From assembly GCF_026262505.1 (NCBI RefSeq), contig NC_067203.1, positions 23,665,411 to 23,729,410 on the forward strand: a stretch of DNA of 64,000 nucleotides, in the 5' to 3' direction. Shown in pieces: positions 32,186 through 41,078 of this stretch. Every line of letters starts with the position of its first letter. Position 1 is the first letter of the stretch. The notes beneath the pieces are model-generated. The model saw only the letters and a program-made list of their open reading frames with translations. It was not told where the DNA came from and made no database searches. This DNA comes from Trichomonas vaginalis G3. Taxonomy: Eukaryota; Parabasalia; Trichomonadida; Trichomonadidae. Both the position numbers and the translations under genes were made by a program.

Positions 32186-33285
32186 TTAAGAACGTCGGGG
32201 AACTAAAAGAACCGGAAGAGTTGAATTATTCGCATCTTGTGACTGACTTCCAGTTCGTTTCCTATTTTGAGGTGACCCAACGCTTCCATAATTAGTGCAC
32301 TTCAAAGGTGGAGACGAAACAGTGTCGTTCTTTTCCAAATAATCTATAATAATGTTTTCAACGAAAGCTTGCATTTCTGTTTTAGTAACGCATTGTCCAA
32401 ACTTTTCTGATGCAGAATTGACTTCATCCTTCAAAGTTGTGACAATTTCCTCATTTTTTCGAACATTCGCTCAACTAAGCCAACTTCTTGTGTCCATGAG
32501 TTCTTTGTAATGGCTGTCCTACTAAGCTCATCGATTTTGGACTGTGCGGTCTCCAGTTTCTTTGTTAATTCTTCAATATTATCAGAGTTGGATTTTGTGT
32601 CTCCATTTGCTTTGCTACCTGTAGTTCTCGATGTTTCTCCGTTTGGACCTGCTGCTGCAAACTCTTCTTCAGGTATAAGCCTTGTTTGGACTGTATTATT
32701 TAATTCTTCAAATTTTTTGTTCATTTCGTCTTTGAATTTGTCGATAATTGATGTATCAAACTTTGGATGGGCTACAACAGTAAGATCATTTTCAACTTTC
32801 AATAATCTTTTCTTCACTGTATCAAAGTCTTGTTTTGTAATTGACCCTGATGCAGTCTTCAACTTTTGCTCGAGCTGATCTATCCTGCTTTGAAGAACAA
32901 CAACATCTGACTCTCCATCGCCCATTTTCTCAATAATTCTTGTGTCAACAGACATAAGAACTTGGTCAATGGATTGGTCGATGTGTTCGCGAATTTCTTC
33001 GTTCTTATGATCAACGTCTTTGAGTACTTTTTGAATATTTGCTTCGAAATTGGGGAAAGATCTAAACAAAACGTCACGGTCATTTCTCCATTGATTTGAA
33101 AAGCTGTTAAAATCTTTCGAATCTAATTTTTCTTCCATATCTTTGTTGATTTGGTTGATTTGTCTTTGTTGATCAACGAGCATTGCTGTTATTTCATGTA
33201 ATAATGTACCTAATGAGTCAGAAACGATGTTTAAGTTAATTAGATTTCCTTGTTCAACGAGCGATTTCAAGCGCTCCGCTGACAT
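32186..33285 (-). pseudogene. Coiled-coil host protein with a homopolymer frameshift
   Basis: The first part (33285 to 32431) starts MSAERLKSLVEQGNLINLNI and is a long Glu/Lys/Gln-rich coiled coil ending VERMFEKMRKLSQL. The ATG at 33285 is preferred over an in-frame GTG upstream. In the -1 frame the sequence goes straight on as EEIVTTLKDEVNSASEKFG to the stop at 32186, still coiled-coil-like. The switch is at an A6 run at about 32454-32459: one more A restores a single reading frame. Either a one-base deletion, a sequence error, or two overlapping genes. The family is unknown; the middle has a Thr/Ser/Gly-rich linker. AAAAGTGACA lies about 25 bases before the ATG. Confidence 0.6.
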
Positions 33286-33299
33286 TTCGAAATAACGTG

Positions 33300-33414
33300 C
33301 AAGAGTTGTCACTTTTGCTTACATCAAAAAATATGTTTCTTTCCATATTAATCATTTGCTTAGATATTGTCTTTCTTTTTATCTCTATTTTAGAATTCAC
33401 TTTCTTTTAATATT
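33300..33414. other. Short spacer with promoter-like motif
   Basis: An AAAAGTGACA motif (minus strand, about 33311-33319) lies close to the 33285 start and matches motifs near other host starts. Its right side is the AT-rich flank of the next element. Confidence 0.4.
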
Positions 33415-34530
33415 TAGGGTTGTTAAAAATATCAAAAATTAGCGTTTTGAAGACACCATGGTGTCTTATAATTTTCCCTTCCTTATTGGCGTGTAGAAAT
33501 AAATGCGCCAATAGATTGAAGAAGAAGAATTGTTTTTCTCTTAATGAACTTTAATCCTTTTGATATAAGAATATTAAAAACATTAATATAATTTCGATTT
33601 CGGAAATTAAATTTCCAAATTTTTTGTCGATTTCGGAAATAACAGGATCCCGCATCCAACACGCAACAACAAAACACAAAACACACTTTTTGGTTCTTTC
33701 ATCGTTTTAATCGTAATTTATGTAATACATGATTTGGATAAATTTTACAATAATAGAACCTATATTATATTCTTTTCAAAGATTCTTGCAAATCATCAAA
33801 AATAATTGTATTTTAAAAAACGATCAAATTATCCTTTCATTATTTTAAACTTAAATTAGTTTTTATGATTGACTAAAGCAATCATATTTATTCATCATTA
33901 AATAAACAAAAAAATAATATTTGAGAGTTATTTCAAAAAAAAACACATTGAATTTATTAATTTGTCTCAATTTCAGTATTATAAATTTTTATAATTTCAA
34001 TATTTTGAAATACACTTTTTAATATTTCAATATTTATGATATTTCAATGTATTAAGTGGTCTCAAATTGAGCTTCTCAAATATAAGTTGGCCTATTCAAA
34101 TAATAAAATTAAATAATATTTAAAATAATAAATAAAAGTGATTGAGGTCATAGCAAAACGGCTGTTTCAGTCATTAATTCTTAAAAATAAAAAGGGTAAA
34201 AACTAAATAAAATGGGTAAAATTCAATAGTGTCTGTGCTATCGTTCAATTTGAAGGTGTCTTTTGAAACCGCAAGACACATTGAATTTTTGAATAGTGTA
34301 TTATGGTTTGACAGACACCAATGAAAAAAATAAAATGATATTTATTTTAAATATATAAGATCCTTATATAAAATATAAATATTTTATCGTTTTATTTTCT
34401 TGTTTTAGAAATGTTTTTTATTGAAAAATCAATAAAACTAACTCCAAAATAAAATTTTTGATTTAAAGACACTATGCTGACACCAGGCAAATCTTCCAAG
34501 ACACCTATCGTCGGGAATCTAACAACCCTA
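33415..34530. mobile_element. Non-autonomous DNA transposon, 1116 bp, with TAGGGTTGTTA ends
   Basis: TAGGGTTGTTA (33415-33425) and its inverse TAACAACCCTA (34520-34530) bound the element, and an exact 7-bp TAATATT lies on both outer sides (33408-33414 and 34531-34537), a target duplication. Inside are palindromic patches such as GACACCATGGTGTC near the left end and several AGACACC-like motifs on both sides, and no long frame. The family (Mutator, Kolobok, hAT or other) is unclear because the 7-bp duplication does not fit an 8- or 9-bp rule without slippage in AT-rich flanks. Confidence 0.65.
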
Positions 34531-34537
34531 TAATATT

Positions 34538-36274
34538 TTACTTCAATTCAAAAAATGTAAAAAAGGTGGTAAAAAAGGTAGTCTCACGAGAAAACTGACG
34601 GTAAAAATTCGATGAAACCAGGTGCATTGTATAGTACATATATGTGGTAAATAAATGTCGATTAGCTTTGTAAAAAATATCCCACAGTTTTTGAGATCTT
34701 GAAAACGGCCATTCAAAAAGTCGAAAATTTTCGCGAGATGTTAATGGGCAAGACAGTTTTTCGACAAATAAATCGTAAACATGGGAATTAAAATAAGGCG
34801 TTATATTAGATATATGGTAAAGAATATGGATGTGAAGAGCGTTAGTAGAATGGAAAGACTTTGAAATTTTAAAAAATTTATCTGGACTAAAAAATTATTT
34901 GATTATAAAAAACATATTATATATCAATTGCTATATAGAACTATCATAACAGATTTTGGAAAAGCCGCAAATCCCCAAGTTGGAGAATTCATTAAATACT
35001 AATTATTCAGCTTTTTATCAGAAAGGAAGGTAGTGTAGTGGTTGGGAACGCTATGCTCTTTTTGAATCTAAAAGGCAACTGTTCAAATCATAACATCTTT
35101 GTTTTTTTTCTTATTCTGCCATTATTGTTTTTCCTTGTTATGATTCAAATTAAAAATATTTTAGTAAAGGTATTTTGGACATCATTTTTTCACATTGTCT
35201 CAATGCAAATGTTTGAAAATTTTGTAGGCAATATGACAACTCTTTCAACATTTGTTCTCTTTTATTAACTCAAACAGATTTAGGATCTAATTTCATGCCT
35301 TCGAAGACATTTAAACCATCTTCAACATAATTTATTGACAAATTGATAACAATTACTCATGAATGTCGTAGATTTAATATCCTGTCACTCAGCAACAAAT
35401 TCGGGTTCAATAACAAAGCTCAGTAAAAACTTTCCAGAAATTCTCCAATTTATTTTAGTGTCTTTTTGCGTCATTACGGCTGCATTTTCTTCTGCATCTG
35501 AACGCTGTGTTTGGAAGAAGACGAAATACAGAAACTTTCAACACAAGTAATCAGATTTTCTTGTCTTTCATGTTAAAATGCTTCATCTCGCTAGGTATAC
35601 GTCATTTATTGGATGGATTGTTAGCTTTGTGTCCAAATAGCAAAAAAAAGTATTAATTTAAATTTCGCATTTTGCATAAGTATACGCTTTAATTTATATC
35701 AAAACAGATTTAGATAGCTTAAAACAATATAGTTTACTCATAAATACATCTTGATAATTCACTTCTTCAATTTTCATAATCTTATATCCTGACCTATATC
35801 CTCTTATAAACCATATTTCTACTGAGATCTTCTTAAAGCATCTTTTTATCCCTATCTACGCCTCGAAACCCTATTTTTCCGGCGGAATATGAATCTTCGG
35901 GTCTCGCTGATTCGATTTCTGCAGTCAGATCGTAAAAATACCCACTACATAGCCTGATAATCTCAATTTAAGTTCCTTAATTTTTTTGAAAAAAAAATTA
36001 AAACTCCCTTATCAAACATCATGCTCATTTTTACGAATTTCATTTTTCCTTTAAGTTTAAAATATACGCTTTTTAGCATGTTTATAATACATTTTCAATT
36101 TACATTTACATTTTTATTTTTGAATTGTTTATTTATATTTCCGTTTGAACAATAATATTTATTGAAAATTGTGAGAGAAACGGATATAATAAAAAACACC
36201 ATACAACAAAATTCACTTTTTTTCATACTTACGCGGATCACTCCTTTTCGGCCCAATATGCCGGAAATGATAAA
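34538..36274. other. AT-rich intergenic region
   Basis: There is no supported gene. A weak tRNA-like stretch at about 35026-35095 does not fold. Other short frames look random. Confidence 0.5.
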
Positions 36275-36846
36275 ACTCTCAGATCTAGTTGCTAAGATCC
36301 AAACTCTCGACTCTCAAATCTATTTCCTCAGATATTGTTGCTAAGATCTACTTCCTCAGATCTTGTTGCTAAGATCTACTTCCTCAGATCTTGTTGCTAA
36401 GATCTACTTCCTCAGATCTTGTTGCTAAGATCTAAACTCTCGACTCTCAAATCTACTTCCTCAGATCTTGTTGCTAAGATCTACTTCCTCAGATCTGCTA
36501 AGATCTAAACTCTCGACTCTAAATCTACTTCCTCAGATCTTGTTTCTAAGATCCAAACTCTCGACTCTCAAATCTACTTCCTCAGATCTTGTTGCTAAGA
36601 TCTACTTCCTCAGATCTTGTTGCTAAGATCTACTTCCTCAGATCGCAAATCTACTCTCGACTCTAAATCTACTTCCTCAGATCTTGTTGCTAAGATCTAA
36701 ACTCTCGACTCTCAAATCTACTTCCTCAGATCTTGTTGCTAAGATCTAAACTCTCGACTCTCAAATCTATTTCCTCAGATCTTGTTGCTAAGATCTAAAC
36801 TCTCGACTCTCAAATCTACTTCCTCAGATCTTGTTGCTAAGATCGA
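36275..36846. repeat. Minisatellite of AGATCTTGTTGCTAAGATCT-type units
   Basis: Two interleaved units recur: one reading about CAGATCTTGTTGCTAAGATC with a CTACTTCCT linker, the other containing AAACTCTCGACTCTCAAATC. The units contain AGATCT palindromes and are shuffled rather than strictly tandem. It is followed by host-like AT-rich sequence, with no coding function. Confidence 0.85.
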
Positions 36847-37254
36847 TCTATTATACTCAATTTTACTTAAGCAATATAGATCACCTTTATTATGATTCTC
36901 TTTATCTGTACTTGTTTAAAATTAAATTACATCATAAAGATCTAATTACAAATTATTTAGAATTTTGAAATAAAACCAGTATTTTATCAAATGCTTTGAG
37001 ATTAATGCATTCAAACTTAAAAAAAAAGATATATTCAGATCAATTTCAATATTATTGATTTTTTAATGTAAAAACTATGTCTACATAGATCTCAAACAAT
37101 TTTATTAGATACTCTTTTTCCCAATTTTTTTCAAAATCTCTTTTTACATATCAAAAATTGTATTTTTCAATTTCATTTTTATTTTTTCCATATTTTTTTT
37201 GGAATTTGGATATGCGTCCAAAGTAGTTATGTCATTAGAAAAATATTAGATATC
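36847..37254. other. AT-rich sequence between minisatellite and Maverick copy B
   Basis: No gene or RNA is seen. It ends in the A11 run adjoining the element. Confidence 0.5.
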
Positions 37255-37265
37255 AAAAAAAAAAA
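37255..37265. repeat. A11 run abutting the Maverick copy B terminus
   Basis: Eleven A residues precede GGTAGTGGGG. Copy A has T28 at the equivalent outer position on its opposite-strand end. Confidence 0.7.
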
Positions 37266-37310
37266 GGTAGTGGGGCTTCCAGGCACTTCGTGCCCTCTAG
37301 CCCCAGTCAC
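37266..37310. repeat. Maverick terminal repeat, copy B left end
   Basis: GGTAGTGGGGCTTCCAGGCA continues to GCCCTCTAGCCCC; this is the inverse of the end of copy A. GGGGCT/AGCCCC and GGCAC/GTGCC can pair into a nested hairpin. Confidence 0.85.
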
Positions 37311-37355
37311 TTTTCTGTCACTTTTCAGGGAAAAAACATTTTTATTAAATATAAA

Positions 37356-38162
37356 ATGAATTTTACAAAACCACCGTTACCCTTCTTTGGAAATAAGAGT
37401 AGATGTAAAGATATTATATTGAGAGAACTTAAGAAACTACCGAATGGTCTAACATTTGTAGATTTGTTCGGTGGAAGTTTCTATATATCTCATTTGTGCC
37501 ATACCGTATTCCCAAACTCAAAGATTATATGCAATGACTTCGACAACTATATGAACCGTCTCAAACATATACCAGACACAAACAAAATATTGAAAGAGTT
37601 AAAAGAAAAGATACCTATAGGTAAGATGGAACGTATACCATTAGATAAGAAAAATATTGTCAGAGAGGTTTTGAAAAAAACAGAGTATATTGACTGGGAT
37701 AGTATATCTTCTAGACTATTGTATAGTGGTTCTATAAGAGTTCATGACATTGAAACACTTATGTCAAACGTTTTATATCTTAACTATACAAAGGTTTTCA
37801 AAGAGGACATAGAAAAATATACTGAGGGTATAGAGTTTGTGAGATGTCGTTGGACAGAGTTGTATGAAAAATATAAAAACAAGGAAAATGTTTTCTTTAT
37901 AGTAGACCCGCCGTTCTATAACACATACGATTTTCAATACCAAGCAGACTGGACTTTGAGAGACTCTTTAGAAACTTTAGACGTTTTACATAACCATCCA
38001 TGCTTTTACTTTACATCCGATAAAAGTGGTTTGGAAACCGTTATGAGATGGTTAGAGGACATACATGACTATGATTTTAGATACGATAAGATAGAATATG
38101 AGAGAGGTCCTATAAACCGGAAAAAGTGTCACAACAAAGAAATTTTATTGGTAAGTAAATAG
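37356..38162 (+). CDS. D12-class (Dam-like) adenine-specific DNA methyltransferase (Maverick copy B)
   Basis: This 268-aa protein is the counterpart of the gene at 5732. It shows FVDLFGGSFYI (SAM-binding) and VDPPFYNT (catalytic), the signatures of the D12 class, which methylates adenine N6. The ATG at 37356 is preferred over the upstream in-frame ATG at 37290 because the latter lies inside the terminal repeat and copy A has only the inner start. It is the outermost gene of the element. The frame looks whole. The segment between terminus and gene is about 200 bases shorter than in copy A. Confidence 0.85.
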   Translation: MNFTKPPLPFFGNKSRCKDIILRELKKLPNGLTFVDLFGGSFYISHLCHTVFPNSKIICNDFDNYMNRLKHIPDTNKILKELKEKIPIGKMERIPLDKKNIVREVLKKTEYIDWDSISSRLLYSGSIRVHDIETLMSNVLYLNYTKVFKEDIEKYTEGIEFVRCRWTELYEKYKNKENVFFIVDPPFYNTYDFQYQADWTLRDSLETLDVLHNHPCFYFTSDKSGLETVMRWLEDIHDYDFRYDKIEYERGPINRKKCHNKEILLVSK

Positions 38163-38270
38163 GACTACTTGTTTTAGGTTTTTTCCATTGTGTCATTTAC
38201 TTATTTGACGTGGCAGAAAGATATAGAGAATATGAAGATGAACCAATGCCAGCAAATGTTCAGTATATGT
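38163..38270 (+). pseudogene. Small hydrophobic protein remnant (Maverick copy B)
   Basis: This has the same position and hydrophobic stretch (GLLVLGFFHCVIYLFDVAER) as the short frame at 5604 in copy A, ending in an acidic, Pro-containing tail. Its function is unknown and its status doubtful. Confidence 0.3.
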
Positions 38271-38299
38271 ACTCGTAAGAGATATTTATCTAATATTAA

Positions 38300-38659
38300 A
38301 TGGACGCACAGAACTTAGCGAATGCACAGCAACCTGGACAACCAAACCCAGAGAATATTCCAAATGAAGTTAGAATACAAACTGCAATGGCAAACTATGG
38401 TCAAGTGCCAACAGATGTACAAATGCAAACTGCCATGTCAAATGACGCTGCGTTAGGTTTGCCACCATGGTATGCAAATGAGATGGAAAGAGTTTTACAA
38501 AACCCTGAAGTGGGATATAAACAACTCTATGCAGATGACGCGAACACAGGAGTTGACCCGGAATATGTTTTCTACCAGAGGAGAAATAGAATGTATGAGC
38601 TCCAGTTAAAAAATGCTATGGAACTCAGAAGGAAACGTAAGAGACTAGGCGGACATTAG
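38300..38659 (+). CDS. Hypothetical 119-aa protein (Maverick copy B)
   Basis: Starts MDAQNLANAQQPGQPNPENI, with an internal tandem of a roughly 17-residue phrase (IQTAMANYGQVPTDVQMQTA) and a basic tail RKRKRLGGH. It is nearly identical to the copy A protein at 5237. No family recognised. It sits in a run of small genes at the terminal side of the element, as do small virion proteins of many viruses, but that is only inference. Confidence 0.6.
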   Translation: MDAQNLANAQQPGQPNPENIPNEVRIQTAMANYGQVPTDVQMQTAMSNDAALGLPPWYANEMERVLQNPEVGYKQLYADDANTGVDPEYVFYQRRNRMYELQLKNAMELRRKRKRLGGH

Positions 38660-38677
38660 ATTTTTACATATAGTAAA

Positions 38678-38920
38678 ATGGGTTTCTTTGGAAGAATAGG
38701 AAACTTCTTTCGAAATGTTGGAAGAGGTATATGGAATGGAATAAAATCTGTCGGAAGAGGAATTTGGAACGGAGTCAAAAATATTGGTAAAAGAGTAGGT
38801 CAGTTCGTTGGTATTATACCTAAAGACCCTGAACCAGAAGAACAAGCTCCTGTTATACAACAGCCTGAACCTGCACCACAGTCTAGTTGGCAACCAAATC
38901 CAACACCTCAACCGTATTAA
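38678..38920 (+). CDS. Small amphipathic GRGIWNGIK-repeat protein (Maverick copy B)
   Basis: This 80-aa protein has two near-identical amphipathic units (RGIWNGIKSVGRGIWNGVKN), a basic segment and a Pro/Glu/Gln-rich tail ending in NPTPQPY. The fold is probably a short amphipathic helix with a disordered tail, compatible with a membrane-active virion peptide, but no homology is recognised. It is the same gene as in copy A at 4978 and is convergent with the 38922 gene. Confidence 0.5.
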   Translation: MGFFGRIGNFFRNVGRGIWNGIKSVGRGIWNGVKNIGKRVGQFVGIIPKDPEPEEQAPVIQQPEPAPQSSWQPNPTPQPY

Positions 38921-38921
38921 A

Positions 38922-39770
38922 TTATATTTTTACCGTTCGATAGTAGTTGTATATGAAGCTAAGTTCTAAGTAAAACGCATGGTATAATGGAACTATTCTC
39001 TTTCTTCCATCTGTAGTAAACCATACTTGAAAGTCTGAAATACTTCCACTTGGTGGTTCATATAGCTTTGTAGGTTTTTCGTAAAAGTCATTTGCCAAGC
39101 ATAAAAAAGAGTTTTGTGCACCAGAAAATGAAGCATGAACGATAATAGCATCTGAGTCGAAAACATTTTCATATGTTCCATTAGGGTTTTCGACTTCATA
39201 AAAGTTCGGGTGTACTGGATATTCTGCAGGCTGATTTAACATCCTCAGAAACCTATACCATGCCAAGTTGTTATATTTTGTAGAAATATAAACGTTGTCT
39301 CCAAGGTCTTCTATTCTATTGATTTTAACAGTTGCATTTTTCCTGTCATAAACAATATCGAGATGGTACTCTCCTTCGTCAATGTTGTACTGTTTTGCAT
39401 ATTCGAGATAGATATCGTTTATTTTTTCTTGAAAAGCTTGAAGAGTTGTTTCTAAGTTTACAAGCAAATTCACTTGTAAAAGTTTTCCCTGTTCAAATTT
39501 CTCATACGTACGTTTTTCTTTGTTATAGTATCGAACTTCAAAACCGACCGTAAATGGGAAACCATGTATGGCTTCTGAAATGAACTTCATTCTACGAAAG
39601 CCAATAGCTTTTGTGACAGATGGGTCTCTTAGCCATCTTAAGGGGTAGTCAAAACGATAGCCTTCATGCTTTACGGTCTCTGTCTCAAACTTTTGACCGA
39701 CATTCGTAAAAAGTTCATCTAATGGTTTAGTTGTAGCAACTCTTGAATTTTCTTTTTCTATTGAAAGCAT
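38922..39770 (-). CDS. 283-aa family protein, copy B member 1
   Basis: This 282-aa protein starts MLSIEKENSRVATTKPLDEL. Conserved blocks are the N-terminal YRFDYPLRWLRDPSVTKAIG and the C-terminal IIVHASFSGAQNSFLCLAND followed by LYEPPSGSISDFQVWFTT and an aromatic end. The paralogue at 45469 shares these patterns in weaker form, as does the broken gene at 60927. It pairs with the tail-fibre gene at 39789 across a short gap, diverging from it. I do not recognise the family. Its beta-rich look would suit a virion surface or adaptor protein, but that is a guess. Confidence 0.6.
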   Translation of the reverse strand: MLSIEKENSRVATTKPLDELFTNVGQKFETETVKHEGYRFDYPLRWLRDPSVTKAIGFRRMKFISEAIHGFPFTVGFEVRYYNKEKRTYEKFEQGKLLQVNLLVNLETTLQAFQEKINDIYLEYAKQYNIDEGEYHLDIVYDRKNATVKINRIEDLGDNVYISTKYNNLAWYRFLRMLNQPAEYPVHPNFYEVENPNGTYENVFDSDAIIVHASFSGAQNSFLCLANDFYEKPTKLYEPPSGSISDFQVWFTTDGRKRIVPLYHAFYLELSFIYNYYRTVKI

Positions 39771-39788
39771 ATTTTATCTAGAATAAAA

Positions 39789-41078
39789 ATGTCGAAAGAA
39801 ACAGCGTCTATGAGAGAGATACAACACAACCGACAACTCATTGTGCAAGCTCTAAATAAGAACACAACAAACTTTTCAAACTATTCTAAGATATCTGAGT
39901 CATTGAAAGAAGGAAACTTAAAACTGACGATAAACCCATTGACAGACGAGTTTCTGTTTCAAGACAGTAAGAACCATACTGTTTGTATAAATCCAACAAA
40001 AGGAACTTTAAACGAGAAACCTATAAAAGAACTTCTTTTGAAAGCAGATATTGACAACAAAGCTGACAAAGAGTATGTCATTGAAAAAGTTCAAGAAGAA
40101 CACGACAGAGCAGATGCAACATATGCAACAAAAGAGGATGTTGAAAAGAAAGCAGATAAAACATATGTTGACGATGAGTTAGCATATGTGGCTAGTGCGT
40201 TAGTGAAGAAGGCAGATAAGGAATATGTGGATGAAAAAGACAATGAAATTATAGAAAGGGTTGAATGGTACCATGAACGGACAACAAAGATTTTAAAAAC
40301 TAAAGCCGATACAGGATGGGTTTCAGGGTGTTTAGACCTTAAAGCCGACAAAGAAACTGTAGATATGTTGACACAAACGGTTTCAAGTCATACCAGAGGT
40401 TTAATGGAAGATGGACAACAGTTGAAAGAGCTTGAGAAAGGTGTTACAGAGTTAAGGAATACAAAAGCAGACTCGACATGGATAGCTGGATATGTAGATG
40501 CAACAAAAGAGTATATTTTCGCATGGACAGAAGGAACATACCCACAAAAATATCATACACATAGCATCTCTGACGTAAATGAACTTCAAGAAAAGTTAGA
40601 TAAGAAAGCTGACAAAACAGAGCTTCAAACGTTAAAGACTGAAATACTTCAAACACTATATCCTATAGGCTCTATTTATACGTCAATGAACTCTACCAGA
40701 CCAGAAGTAGTACTTGGTCTCGGAACTTGGACTCAAATAGTCGACAGGTTTTTGTATTGTGCAAACTCTTCAAAGGAAACAGGTGGAAGTAAAACGATTT
40801 CAGGTGAAAACCTACCTGCACACAGTCATTACATAAATTTAACTACAGCTGAAGCAGGTTGGCATAAGCATAGATATTGGGATTGGACAGGAATGACAAA
40901 AGGTAAAGGATATGATGTTAAAGACGACGTTAAGTTTGCTATAAATTGTTACTGGAGTAACACTGAGGGAGGAGGAAGCCATACACATCGCATTACAGGA
41001 TATGCAGAAACAACGGGACAAAGTAAAGACTACATGCCACCTTACATGACAGTTTACGCATGGTATAGAAATGCTTAG
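39789..41078 (+). CDS. Phage tail-fibre/tail-collar-like protein (Maverick copy B)
   Basis: This 429-aa protein is the counterpart of the gene at 2816. The middle holds KADKEYVDEK-like units repeated about five times, then a heptad-like helical segment (about residues 195-265). The C-terminal tip starts PIGSIYTSMNSTRPEVVLGL and ends in YMTVYAWYRNA, resembling phage fibre tips. Three HxH motifs are present (AHSH, WHKH, SHTH). Attachment role inferred; its presence in an element with capsid genes makes this a candidate receptor-binding fibre. The frame looks whole. Its stop overlaps the integrase stop at 41075. Confidence 0.75.
   Translation: MSKETASMREIQHNRQLIVQALNKNTTNFSNYSKISESLKEGNLKLTINPLTDEFLFQDSKNHTVCINPTKGTLNEKPIKELLLKADIDNKADKEYVIEKVQEEHDRADATYATKEDVEKKADKTYVDDELAYVASALVKKADKEYVDEKDNEIIERVEWYHERTTKILKTKADTGWVSGCLDLKADKETVDMLTQTVSSHTRGLMEDGQQLKELEKGVTELRNTKADSTWIAGYVDATKEYIFAWTEGTYPQKYHTHSISDVNELQEKLDKKADKTELQTLKTEILQTLYPIGSIYTSMNSTRPEVVLGLGTWTQIVDRFLYCANSSKETGGSKTISGENLPAHSHYINLTTAEAGWHKHRYWDWTGMTKGKGYDVKDDVKFAINCYWSNTEGGGSHTHRITGYAETTGQSKDYMPPYMTVYAWYRNA

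Noticed and set aside
35026-35095. tRNA-like stretch with TAGTGTAGTGGTTGGGAACGC and GTTCAAATC before a T run
   Set aside because: The acceptor and T arm do not pair and the anticodon loop lacks a T at position 33, so it cannot be called a tRNA gene.
35038-35550. Two plus-strand frames of 63-76 aa
   Set aside because: Random composition, no initiator and AT-rich low-complexity surroundings.
37290-37355. Upstream extension of the methyltransferase into the terminal repeat
   Set aside because: Copy A lacks a matching extension, and the conserved protein starts at the inner ATG.
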